A stretch of DNA of 36,396 bases. Source: a virus. The stretch spans positions 1-36,396 of IMG/VR virus record IMGVR_UViG_3300035211_000028. The stretch is one strand, 5' to 3'. The notes beneath the pieces are model-generated. The model did no database searches, was not told the DNA's origin, and was given only the letters and a program-made list of their open reading frames with translations. Every line of letters begins with the position of its first letter. The stretch's first letter is position 1. Below, piece by piece: positions 19,901 through 27,593 of the stretch. The translations under genes were made by a program, and so were the position numbers.

Positions 19901-20855
19901 TATCATAAGTTAATGCTCCAACATATTTATAAGCACGTTGAATATACATTTCATTATTATCGCCAAAATAACCAGCGCCAGGATCAGTGCTATAGTATCC
20001 ATACCATCTATTATTAGGCCATTTGAATGGGCCTGGATCGCCTTCCAATAAATCAGAATAGCAAATTATATAATAATAATCATTTTTAATTAGTGTCACA
20101 TCTGAAAAATAAAAAGTCCATTTACCATCTTGTTCGTAATAATTTTGAGACGTAGCTAATAAATCACCTGAATCATTTCTTATCTCACATCTTATAGAGC
20201 GTCTAGTTGTACCGTCAAAATGACCGTAAAAAGAAACGCTAGTAAAACGTATTGAAGAACCAGAGCCTACATAACGTATTCTTGCGCCAAATTTACTATA
20301 ATTGAAATAATCAAAAAGTAAATAGGCGTAGCAATCATCCGCCGAGATTTTAGTCCATGATCCACTTTCATATTTTATCGCATCTTCAATATAAGTAACG
20401 GGTGAAGAAGTATCTTTGTGTATTTTCCAATAATTTGTATCATCCTGTGCGCCAGTGCGCTCTACTGCAAAAAAGTATTCTTTATTAGCTTCTAACTCTA
20501 CATAAGGAAATTCAAAAACGCCATAACCAGAACCAGTCCCTACTAATTGTGATGAAATAGCGATAACTTCTTCATTAGAATTATATAATTTACATGTTAA
20601 ATAATCGGTAGGAGTCCCTTGCACAGTTCGCCATATCGCAACACCGAGGAAACGCCTTGCTCCATCAAACTCAAAGACTTGTCCATATTTTTGAATCCCG
20701 GTGGTCTTGCCTAGATCAATACTGTTAGTAACATTCCCGCAAGTTATTTCTTCAAAATATAAAATTCCAAAACTATGTTCAGAATTAGCATCAGGTTGGC
20801 GCAACGCCGCAGATTTGCCAAGACTTATTCTGTATTCAGGTAAGGTCACGACCAT
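16923..20855 (-). CDS. Tail-tip hub and adhesin (putative receptor-binding protein)
   Basis: About 1310 residues. A central domain (roughly 340-700) has the tail-hub pattern VDGQIIVGTCDITLENDDGQFNPDNELSPFYG, then GPLFTGFI and SIITVYLEDE-like strands. Several repeated beta-sandwich modules flank it: two before, and at least three after, recognised by K-GQ-F openings (KYGQVFEF, AFGQSFQI, KCGQMFKD) and LTANTLYAIILE/DGAWI-type endings. These resemble choice-of-anchor carbohydrate-binding-like domains. The last 180 residues look like a lectin-type jelly roll. The protein probably forms the tail tip and contacts the host surface. ATG 20855 has GAGG upstream and is preferred to a TTG at 20867; it overlaps the tape-measure gene. 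Confidence 0.75.
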   Translation of the reverse strand: MVVTLPEYRISLGKSAALRQPDANSEHSFGILYFEEITCGNVTNSIDLGKTTGIQKYGQVFEFDGARRFLGVAIWRTVQGTPTDYLTCKLYNSNEEVIAISSQLVGTGSGYGVFEFPYVELEANKEYFFAVERTGAQDDTNYWKIHKDTSSPVTYIEDAIKYESGSWTKISADDCYAYLLFDYFNYSKFGARIRYVGSGSSIRFTSVSFYGHFDGTTRRSIRCEIRNDSGDLLATSQNYYEQDGKWTFYFSDVTLIKNDYYYIICYSDLLEGDPGPFKWPNNRWYGYYSTDPGAGYFGDNNEMYIQRAYKYVGALTYDSNVPKINMTYVIEADDITDYVKQVTINTGKNDVDGQIIVGTCDITLENDDGQFNPDNELSPFYGLFDIMAEIQVFGFYEEYGGPLFTGFIKKITPSPKIGMQVVTVYLEDEFYQFKETEISLGSVPAQIASDTIINVLTAMGLDEVDWDIDDTSQVLLAPVTWNNEKAIECLNKIVEAGQHHHFIDGNGNYVFKSNQWLSGKAPEWYFNEINSGRPRFGWDIASVLNRIKVDYNSMWYTEEDQESQDKYGLKELEVDNELTPSGLYATFVARYILNNFSFPGFKLEFTLDELYPEIFALEIGTVIQYTNTLLNLNEKYIVMGLTHDFDVSKRHSLTVQCRKYTKPILEQLAEHSPIVGNKWIKFASTVEYGSMSWALGLDEAVPYSVDFELKHSLDNDTYITVSIYDTDSNSLPTGDPLCISQPTLIPYAASSGTYTFLFPAASRIEVEQDKEYAFVIDLPFSEEFFKPFDYPDNFIDFTESDNDIKAFGQSFQIPSTTQVDGIAVYLKWNTKRTLNFATYVEIYAADGSGHPTGGVLATSDIINLSSFGEGKKIYTFSSPPTLTGATSYCWKLCEAYASDDIVNFNTDQSNLRQTGGRQPPGFPNDAKCGQMFKDSRDIINPTIALKGYLVTTGIAQTLNYKIYTTSGGLPNTVHASGTVDIPPNIQTTLFYKFTTTLTANTLYAIILETFDLTWPERYYSLGSPYNKYVDGKLVLYRDGAWIADDYYDIASYLIAEKYSNQWSVQGLATNPYADGLAWKQKNSDSSYVDITDTDFWFALLEDEENRWEAWGQVDDPTTPGTPGEKISDTWYNKYPTILDPCDTADWTEDARATAEVVNNTDFVFGGSSLDLGKNGTTALQFGYTKSITSADPDGKNAGCWLKFKTAAYNVMKTSGECLRIRLNTSSGNYYYKSYTKADLTADIWERFGDDFLSGWTSVGTPDPNDITQLQIIMYTQNASDTITSGDILMDHWEFHGDYDAYGFEFLLKYY

Positions 20856-23001
20856 TTTCCTCGTCAATATACGTAATTATCTCACGAGCGAAAAGCCGTG
20901 CCTCAGAGGGATTTCCCATCATCGGGCCAGTGAAAGTAACATTATAATTTTTCGTTCCCATACCGCCCATTTTGCTAAGTGGGATAACAGCTTCGGGGCC
21001 ATCTTCGCCAAATAATCCTATTGTCGGCTTTTTAACTATACCGCCCGCTTGAAATCTCGGAAAGCTTTGTTTTATTTGTGCCCTAGTTATATCTGCCAAT
21101 GAGACGCCACCTGTCAAACCCATTGCCCAGGCCTGACCTCCGCTAACCGTCCCGCCAGTTGCGGCTTGTATTGCCTGTAAAGCCGAATCAGCGGCTTGAG
21201 CCATAGCGCTAGCAAGAGATGGTGCATTTTCAGTTACTCCGCTTGCTACTTCGTTGATTATATTTTTACCACTCTCCTGCAATCCAACCAACGGGCCGAT
21301 TTTAGCAGGTGAGAATGGAAGCATGTCACGAAGCGATTGTAATATGCCTTTCAATGCGTCAATTGGCTTATGGGCCATTGATTTTATGCCTTCCCATAGT
21401 TGCTTGATTATATTTACGCCAGCATCCCAAAATGCACTGCCGAGTCCTTTAATCCAATCAATAGCTTTCGTCCATATTCCCTTTATAAATTCCCATCCCT
21501 TATTGAAAATATCTTTTATCCAATCCCATGCCGCCGAAAATACGCCCTTAATTGTATCCCATATTCCACCGTAAAAATCTTTCACGAAATCCCACCATTG
21601 ATTAAAAATGTCAGTTAGCCAATCAAGTATTGGATCGAAAATTCCCTTGATAAATTCCCATGCCGCCTCAAAAGCTGATTTAATAGCATCCCATATACCG
21701 CCATAAAACGACTTAACAAAATCCCACCACGCCTCAAATACAGATTTAATTGTATCAAATATCATAGTATAATATCCCTGTATCCATCCCCAAGCTGTAG
21801 TAACTATGTTCTTTACAAAATCCCATGCGCCGCCGATAATATATTTAATGTATTCAATTACCATTTGAGTTTTCTCTTGTATGCCGCCCCAATTTCGAGA
21901 CCACGCAAGAGCCAGCGCGACAACGGCTAGTGCAATCCCTTCAATAATCCATAGTATTGGGCCGCCTGCTACTTGCAAGGCAATGAAACTAGCCGCTGCA
22001 GACGTAAGCGCTGGTATAACAGTAGACATAATCGTAGTCCCAATAGCAGCAAGAGCCGGAACTGCTGTAGTTGCTATTGTGCCAATTCCACCGATAGCCA
22101 TACCAATACCCATTAGTGGAGCGGATAACATTCCCGCTGCTTGCAATAATTCAGCATGTTCAAAAGCAAATTCTTTCATCCAATGCGCCGCTTTTTCTGT
22201 AGTAGTCATATTTTCAAGTACAACGTTTGCCATATCCTGCAGTTTACCATCGGCTGCTTCAACGTTTTGAGTCATGGCTTGTAATTGCTCATTTGTAAGC
22301 CCTAGTCCTTCTAAAAATTGTTCACGACCTTCAGCTGTCGTCATTATTTGATTGAGTTCTGTTAGGGCGGCACGCCCAGAAATACCACGTTCCTCGAGGA
22401 CTTTTAGTATTGCTGCCATTTCATTGACATCAGTTCCAACTTTCTTAGCTTCAGGAGCTAATCTTGTAAGCGTTCTAAGAAATTCCTCGACACCGGCAGT
22501 TGTTTGTGTATGAACAAATCCAAGCGCTGCCATTGCCTGTTGCTCTTCGCCAGCAGCAACGCCAAAGGCTTTTAAACCCACAGCACCTTCAGCCATAGCA
22601 ACGGAACTCGCACCTATTGCATCGCCTACAGTATCCCAAAACGTAGCAAACGCCTGCATATCCTCGGCAGTTTTTATACCCTGCTTCCCGGCAATAGCAA
22701 AAAGCTCTGTAACTTCTTTTAAAGGAAAAGTGGCATTAGATGTTTCAGTAGCTAAATTACGAAGCACCTCTGCATCCATATCAACAGCTATCGCAAGTTG
22801 ATCAAGGCTAACATTTACATCGCGTGCCTGTCGAGCTATCGCCTCAAGCGCAACGCCAGCCGCACCGATGCCAACGGCTAATTCCTTCCAGTTATCCTTG
22901 ATGAATTGTGCAGCCTGACCGCCAGCTTCACCAACCTGTTTAAACGTTGCCGAGGCATCGTCTTTAGCTGTAATAGTTACTGCTACTTTAGGGTCTGCCA
23001 T
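20836..23001 (-). CDS. Tape measure protein
   Basis: 721 residues. It sets tail length and is ejected with DNA. The N-terminal half is helical and Ala-rich; hydrophobic helices at about 290-375 are typical membrane-interacting segments. About 385-545 is a series of Trp-rich repeats (WDFVKSFYGGIWDAIKSAFEAAWEFIKGIFD type). The C-terminus has AGGIVKKPTIGLFGEDGPEAVIPL, a widespread tape-measure ending. At the usual 0.15 nm per residue it predicts a tail of about 110 nm. The ATG overlaps the stop of the preceding short frame (TAATG). Confidence 0.9.
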   Translation of the reverse strand: MADPKVAVTITAKDDASATFKQVGEAGGQAAQFIKDNWKELAVGIGAAGVALEAIARQARDVNVSLDQLAIAVDMDAEVLRNLATETSNATFPLKEVTELFAIAGKQGIKTAEDMQAFATFWDTVGDAIGASSVAMAEGAVGLKAFGVAAGEEQQAMAALGFVHTQTTAGVEEFLRTLTRLAPEAKKVGTDVNEMAAILKVLEERGISGRAALTELNQIMTTAEGREQFLEGLGLTNEQLQAMTQNVEAADGKLQDMANVVLENMTTTEKAAHWMKEFAFEHAELLQAAGMLSAPLMGIGMAIGGIGTIATTAVPALAAIGTTIMSTVIPALTSAAASFIALQVAGGPILWIIEGIALAVVALALAWSRNWGGIQEKTQMVIEYIKYIIGGAWDFVKNIVTTAWGWIQGYYTMIFDTIKSVFEAWWDFVKSFYGGIWDAIKSAFEAAWEFIKGIFDPILDWLTDIFNQWWDFVKDFYGGIWDTIKGVFSAAWDWIKDIFNKGWEFIKGIWTKAIDWIKGLGSAFWDAGVNIIKQLWEGIKSMAHKPIDALKGILQSLRDMLPFSPAKIGPLVGLQESGKNIINEVASGVTENAPSLASAMAQAADSALQAIQAATGGTVSGGQAWAMGLTGGVSLADITRAQIKQSFPRFQAGGIVKKPTIGLFGEDGPEAVIPLSKMGGMGTKNYNVTFTGPMMGNPSEARLFAREIITYIDEENGRDLT

Positions 23002-23162
23002 TATTTCATTGCCTTTTTAAGCGCTTCCATTGCTTCGTCATAGGCGAGTAATGTAAAATTTAACTGTGCTTCTGTTAATTCGCTCATAGTATTTGTAAAT
23101 GTATAACCATTCACAATCAATGAAGCGAGATTAACTCCTGTTTGTGATCTCACGAAATGGTT
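23001..23162 (-). CDS. Downstream tail assembly chaperone segment (+1/-2 frame)
   Basis: Between the chaperone gene and the tape measure, the register one base ahead of the chaperone frame is open from 23162 to the TAA at 23001-23003, giving ...QTGVNLASLIVNGYTFTNTMSELTEAQLNFTLLAYDEAMEALKKAMK. Its stop overlaps the tape-measure ATG. In many phages a second chaperone frame here is made by programmed frameshifting. The overlap with the upstream frame is about 30 bases. A separate start is also possible: the internal ATG 23087 (28 residues) has no ribosome binding site, but AGGAG (23135-23139) precedes TTG and GTG codons. Which applies is open. Confidence 0.5.
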   Translation of the reverse strand, partial: NHFVRSQTGVNLASLIVNGYTFTNTMSELTEAQLNFTLLAYDEAMEALKKAMK

Positions 23163-23559
23163 TCAAATCTTCGATTGACACCCCCGAGATTTCAAGGATT
23201 TTTTCAAACAGAGTATCAATGACCTTGTCAGACACTGTCATTGATTTTACTTTTTCAACTGTCATCGTTTTTTTACGGCACGATAAACCGTAGGAGAGCG
23301 TTAAGAATTTCTGCTCGTTTTGCATTTCACGAATGACATCAACGCCTATCGAAATGTTCATGTCTTTAGGCATTGATTCGCCGGGCTTTATCATGTCTGC
23401 CGTTGCTGAAGCGTTAATGGATTTCCATGGTAGGGTTTTCAATAACGCCTTTTCGCCAATAGTCAACGGCCTTACATGAAACAATCCTATTTCCGTTTCA
23501 ACTGGCTCGACATGGTCAGAGCCATTGACAACCAACGATTCTAAATTTACCTCTTCCAT
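23131..23559 (-). CDS. Tail assembly chaperone (gpG-like)
   Basis: 142 residues just upstream of the tape measure, the usual position of the chaperone that coats the tape-measure protein during tail assembly. The sequence (VETEIGLFHVRPLTIGEKALLKTLPWKS..., LSYGLSCRKKTMTVEKVKSMTVSDKVIDTLFEKILEISG) is acidic and mixed alpha/beta with a final helix pair, as in the gp13/gpG family, though without a decisive motif. Its stop TAA overlaps the open region of the out-of-frame extension. Confidence 0.7.
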   Translation of the reverse strand: MEEVNLESLVVNGSDHVEPVETEIGLFHVRPLTIGEKALLKTLPWKSINASATADMIKPGESMPKDMNISIGVDVIREMQNEQKFLTLSYGLSCRKKTMTVEKVKSMTVSDKVIDTLFEKILEISGVSIEDLKPFREITNRS

Positions 23560-23579
23560 TGCTTTCTTTCCTTTCGCTT

Positions 23580-25070
23580 TTATTTATGGTCTGCCAAGAC
23601 AGACGCCGTAACCGTCACAAGCGATTCGCTAACCGGATCGTATTGAACCTTCAAGGATATGGCCTGAGTCATCCTTGCCCGACCACTCGGAGCGTGCACT
23701 ACGCTGTTAATCAGACAGCGCGGGATGTCAATTTGAATGTCACCGAAGTCTCCAGCATCGAGAATTATTTGCGCAGCCTTGCGCGTTGGATCGTCTGTCG
23801 GGCCGGTAGCACCGCCCCAGAAATCCTCTTTAGCTTGCGTGCTCTCGAATTTCAACGTCAAGTCAACCATGATGTCGAGATTGCCTGCATAGATTTTACA
23901 GGGATAACGCGAGTTGAGACCGAGACCGCCTTCACCGTCTGCATTATTGTTTATGGTGAATGTCAACGAATCCACAAGGCAGTTTATCGCCTCTGCTGCC
24001 GATCCGTAATCTGCCCAGCCGAACGACACTTTATGAAATGGTATCGGAAACTCCTGCGGGAGGAAAAGATCATCTTCATCTTCAATGGTGCCCTTTTCAT
24101 CTGCACCGCCTGTCATATCAAGCGATATTGTGGCAAGCTCGCGTTCTACGGTCATAGTTAATTGGCTCAAAGCACTACCAGCGAAGATGTGCTCATAGAG
24201 GTCTTTACCAAGCCGTACGGTTGCGCTCGACATTTCCATATCATCTGTCGCTGTGATAACGTGGACATACTCGCCATAGCTGTAATCTGCGGTGTGCGCC
24301 TCTGTTGCACCAAGACCTGTCAACGCAAACGCGCCTGTCAGATAATTGATTGTGCCGCGCTTGGTGGCTACGGTCATGTGCGAATAGTCCATGTCGTAGG
24401 ATGTTGAACCAGCGAGGCCAGTAAGCGATACTATACCATTGATATAATCAATTGTGCCAGATATGCCAGAAGCGCCGTCTTCGACAATAGCGCCCGCACC
24501 GTCATCATGGGCGACAAGGCCACCGTCATCGAGTTCCCATGTTCCAGGAGTAACTCTCTGATTATCAAGCTGCTCAACTTTTGTCGTCTCGCCTACTCCA
24601 GTGGTCAAATCTTCGTCAACTACTGCGGTCAATGCTCTGAAAAACCCAGCGCCATCATCTTGAGCAACCGGAACCGCGCCAGAATCATAAACGATAATCG
24701 TATTAAAGTCGTCTGGCGTTTCATCAAGCGAACCTGAAAGATTACCGTCGCCATCGGTTGTACCGATAGACTCTCCCGTAACTGGCGTTACGCCACTTGT
24801 GTCTGTTGCCGCTTTGCTTCCGAGTGCAAGCCATAGAAAATACCATAGCGTTGAAACATCTGCCGCAAGCTCGATACTTCCCTCACTCCGGTATGCGCCA
24901 GGGATCGAGCGCCTCGGATAGCGGCCTAATCCACCTTCATAGTGTATAAATGGTTCCGCTGGCGAGTCCATACCGCCGCTAGTTATGTCGTTGTGAAATA
25001 CTGGGAGTACTTTCGTACCATAAGTTGACTCCCTGCCTATACCTAAATACCTTTTGATTGGAACTGACAT
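23580..25070 (-). CDS. Major tail tube protein with inserted repeat domains
   Basis: 496 residues. Both ends form a phage tail tube protein: MSVPIKRYLGIGRESTYGTKVLPV... opening, ADVSTLWYFLWLALGS, and a beta-rich C-terminal half with DSLTFTINNNA and repeated strands. Residues about 95-265 are an insertion with GTIDY-x2-G-x-VSLTGL (206-218) and a second GTINYLTGAFALTGL (239-253). The first copy closely matches an insertion in the major capsid protein. The surface-exposed insert may decorate the tail. It follows neck genes and precedes the chaperone. Confidence 0.8.
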   Translation of the reverse strand: MSVPIKRYLGIGRESTYGTKVLPVFHNDITSGGMDSPAEPFIHYEGGLGRYPRRSIPGAYRSEGSIELAADVSTLWYFLWLALGSKAATDTSGVTPVTGESIGTTDGDGNLSGSLDETPDDFNTIIVYDSGAVPVAQDDGAGFFRALTAVVDEDLTTGVGETTKVEQLDNQRVTPGTWELDDGGLVAHDDGAGAIVEDGASGISGTIDYINGIVSLTGLAGSTSYDMDYSHMTVATKRGTINYLTGAFALTGLGATEAHTADYSYGEYVHVITATDDMEMSSATVRLGKDLYEHIFAGSALSQLTMTVERELATISLDMTGGADEKGTIEDEDDLFLPQEFPIPFHKVSFGWADYGSAAEAINCLVDSLTFTINNNADGEGGLGLNSRYPCKIYAGNLDIMVDLTLKFESTQAKEDFWGGATGPTDDPTRKAAQIILDAGDFGDIQIDIPRCLINSVVHAPSGRARMTQAISLKVQYDPVSESLVTVTASVLADHK

Positions 25071-25072
25071 TA

Positions 25073-25525
25073 TCAGCCCTCCTTCGTTGAAAGTCTTATT
25101 TCAATTTCGACACCCGATCCAAACATGGTGTCCTCGTTTTGTACTCTATCTTGAGCCGGAATCCATCCGGTTCGTACTGTATCGCTTGCATTGCCGTCCA
25201 TCATACGACGAATTTCATTTTTAATCAATTCGTAACTTGCGCGCAATGCTAATAATTGACAATCGCGCCGTCCCTGTTCAATATCGTGATCGTTAGTTAC
25301 AGCAACTATCGTATACCGAAGCGTCCAGGCTTCACAAACACCAGAACCGCCGTTAGGCGTTATAGGGGACGGGCTTGGGAAAATCCATATCAAAGGCGGC
25401 TTGAATCTCGACGACCGATCCTTTTGGCCAAGTATCACTTCATTAAGTGCAATACCTAAATCAGCATTTTCGATTACATTTACCATATAATCTTCAATGG
25501 CTGGTATGCGTTCATCCATTTTCAC
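25073..25525 (-). CDS. Putative tail terminator/completion protein
   Basis: 150 residues between a gp10-like neck protein and the tail tube. The N-terminus (ERIPAIEDYMVNVIENADLGI) is helical. The middle (PPLIWIFPSPSPITPNGGSGVCEAWTLRYTIVAVTND) and the IEIRLSTKEG end are beta-rich, consistent with tail terminator proteins. The assignment rests mainly on gene order. The start is GTG 25525, overlapping the preceding stop (GTGA); ATG 25519 is an alternative. Confidence 0.55.
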   Translation of the reverse strand: MKMDERIPAIEDYMVNVIENADLGIALNEVILGQKDRSSRFKPPLIWIFPSPSPITPNGGSGVCEAWTLRYTIVAVTNDHDIEQGRRDCQLLALRASYELIKNEIRRMMDGNASDTVRTGWIPAQDRVQNEDTMFGSGVEIEIRLSTKEG

Positions 25526-25980
25526 GATGTACCTACCCTGTCGAGTGCTATCTGCACAAATTCAGGTATTCGTTTTTCCGTTGTTTCAATCGCTCGATCA
25601 ATAAACGGATTGCCAGGACGTGGCGGTATAGTAACCTTTTTGAAAAATACAAACTCACCGCGCCATTCAAAAGCAAGCGCTTTAGCATTAATCGGAAAAA
25701 TATCATAAGCCTTAGTTATTCCAAGTTGCACAGGCCGCCAGTAAGCTGCGCCAATATGAATTTCATAAACCAAGTCGCGAACTTTTACAGGCAAATCAAT
25801 CGAGCCTTTCAAAAATCCCTCATCAACTGGCGCTTCTAATTTCATCTGACGTGTAAGCTCCTGACCTGTTAAATCAAGTGCACGGTCAACAGCGTTGGGG
25901 AATTTCTTTGCTACTTCCTCAAGTTGTGACAAATCAAACTGTATAGATTTTTCGTCAACTAACAATTTCTTCATCCTCAT
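25522..25980 (-). CDS. HK97 gp10-like neck/head-tail joining protein
   Basis: About 152 residues. FDLSQLEEVAKKFPNAVDRALDLTGQELTRQMKLEAPVDEGFLKGSI followed by a beta-rich part and a final PPRPGNPFIDRAIETTEKRIPEFVQIAL has the gp10 layout: LxxxAPVDxGxLxxSI and a C-terminal RPFFxPAIE-like helix. These proteins complete the head-tail interface. The longest frame starts at a TTG (26007); ATG 25980 or 25974, both inside the end of the connector gene, are more plausible. Confidence 0.7.
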   Translation of the reverse strand: MRMKKLLVDEKSIQFDLSQLEEVAKKFPNAVDRALDLTGQELTRQMKLEAPVDEGFLKGSIDLPVKVRDLVYEIHIGAAYWRPVQLGITKAYDIFPINAKALAFEWRGEFVFFKKVTIPPRPGNPFIDRAIETTEKRIPEFVQIALDRVGTS

Positions 25981-26701
25981 CTGGCGGTATATAAACGCCC
26001 ATGCCAATAGTGTTAGTTCTGTCGGGATTCTTACGATATAAAGTAAGCCGCTCTTTTATGTCGTCAGATAGAAATATATCTTCAACCATCCGCACGGTAA
26101 ATTCACCAATTTGAACTATCGGAGATTTGCGTCGTTGAATGCTCGACATTATCAGATTAGCCACCATACGCATACAGCAGTTTTTAACTCCTCGTGGCGC
26201 ATCTTCAACTGGCGTCCACGACTGGTTGCAAAATTCGTCTATCATGTCAGTGGCGTCAAGTATCCATGATGTTAAAAGGCTTTGCAACGCCGCTTCCGAT
26301 CCACGCTCTAAGTCGTCTGTGCGAATACCTGTATAATTTATAACATCTTGTGCGCTGCAATATCCTTCAACTTCTTGGATAACCTCAAATGCTGAAGCTA
26401 GCATTGGATAAGGCTCAATCTCTTGGGCGTTTTTCTTAGCAAATGCTTGAACTGTTGCAATACCAAGCGCCCAATCTGTCAACGGAATATCTATCACTCG
26501 TAAGTAATCGCCATCGCCGTCTGATTCTTGCGTTATTGCCGGATCGCTTGATAGTGTAGCAGTGAATTGTAATACATCGTCTGAATCCCTGAACTCCCAA
26601 GATAAAGTTCCATCGAGGTCTGGCAGAATAACATTACCATCACCGTCATAATAACGGATTGAATAAAATCCATAATCATCAAGTCGTATTTTAGGTAACA
26701 T
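25955..26701 (-). CDS. Head-tail connector protein with N-terminal extension
   Basis: 248 residues. From about 112 onward (GYCSAQDVINYTGIRTDD..LQSLLTSWILDATDMIDEFCNQSW) it matches the gp6/gp15-type adaptor that binds beneath the portal, an alpha-helical bundle. The first 110 residues are a separate beta-rich domain (IRYYDGDGNVILPDLDGTLSWEFRDSDDVLQF...), so the protein appears to be a fusion. Its start overlaps the preceding stop by one base. It ends in a very acidic PPDEDEE stretch. Confidence 0.75.
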   Translation of the reverse strand: MLPKIRLDDYGFYSIRYYDGDGNVILPDLDGTLSWEFRDSDDVLQFTATLSSDPAITQESDGDGDYLRVIDIPLTDWALGIATVQAFAKKNAQEIEPYPMLASAFEVIQEVEGYCSAQDVINYTGIRTDDLERGSEAALQSLLTSWILDATDMIDEFCNQSWTPVEDAPRGVKNCCMRMVANLIMSSIQRRKSPIVQIGEFTVRMVEDIFLSDDIKERLTLYRKNPDRTNTIGMGVYIPPDEDEEIVS

Positions 26702-27225
26702 TATCTTTCCTCCTGTATCGGGCCGCTTCGTGGTAACTGGTAATAAATAGTTGAATCAAAATCTATTGCGCCGCCCACCCATTTACTTTCGGCCTCTATT
26801 GTTCGTGCTTTCACAAATACAGCGCCTTCCGGTATAACAACATTTAGCGCTAAGAAAATTCCAGCGTTTTGAAATTCGATTATATCTGTTGTTATCTCTG
26901 GCACAATAGGCGTATTACTAGAAGTATAATATCTATAACCGATTGACTTTCCGGTGTTGGCAATTCCGAAATCAAACACAAACGCCTTTTCCTGTAAACC
27001 CAAAACGAGGAACCATTCGTCACTATCGCCGGTTCGCCAAGCGAGCCAATATGCTTCTGCTGGTTGTTCAACATAAATGTAATAAATCCCTGTATCAGCT
27101 TCAAGCTCCAATACGCTGCCTGTCCATGATCCGATAACATCGCCTGCGCTGTCAAGCCATGCCCATTGAACGGTTGAAAGGCCGCCTTTCGATTCACCGA
27201 AATTTGCTGTAAAGCCATTCGCCAT
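26701..27225 (-). CDS. Structural-region protein, unknown
   Basis: 174 residues, beta-rich, with many Trp/Tyr and Gly turns (QWAWLDSAGDVIGSWTG, TGIYYIYVEQPAEAYWLAWRTGDSDEWFLV). No signal peptide or membrane helix. The position between capsid and connector genes suggests a virion surface or head-neck protein. No family is recognised. One-base overlaps link it to both neighbours. Confidence 0.6.
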   Translation of the reverse strand: MANGFTANFGESKGGLSTVQWAWLDSAGDVIGSWTGSVLELEADTGIYYIYVEQPAEAYWLAWRTGDSDEWFLVLGLQEKAFVFDFGIANTGKSIGYRYYTSSNTPIVPEITTDIIEFQNAGIFLALNVVIPEGAVFVKARTIEAESKWVGGAIDFDSTIYYQLPRSGPIQEER

Positions 27226-27593
27226 TAAGAAACCTCAAACGCCATCCATTCAACTTCGACAAATCCCTGTCCGTCATTCTTGGCTTGAATAGTAATGTAG
27301 GCAACGTCTCTATCATTACCAACTGGATTATCTTCAAGCTCCATAAACATAGGATGTTCGTCAGATTCCGAAAATACATATCGTGCAAGTTCTTTATCTG
27401 CAACCATATCTTTCACAATCAATGTCCCTGTACCACCATTTTTTTTCATTATAATTCCAACGATTTTAGCATTGTAATTTAATGGATAGATACTTGAAAT
27501 AAAATTACATTTTCCGATGATTTCAAAATCATCTTGATTAACTTTTTTCGTTTCTGTAATGATTGTTATATGATCTGGTGTACGTGTCGCCAT
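27225..27593 (-). CDS. Small beta-rich structural-region protein
   Basis: 122 residues (MATRTPDHITIITETKKVNQDDFEIIGKCNFISSIYPL...). Alternating hydrophobic strands suggest a beta-sandwich, possibly a capsid decoration protein. It overlaps both flanking genes by one base. No family is recognised. Confidence 0.55.
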   Translation of the reverse strand: MATRTPDHITIITETKKVNQDDFEIIGKCNFISSIYPLNYNAKIVGIIMKKNGGTGTLIVKDMVADKELARYVFSESDEHPMFMELEDNPVGNDRDVAYITIQAKNDGQGFVEVEWMAFEVS

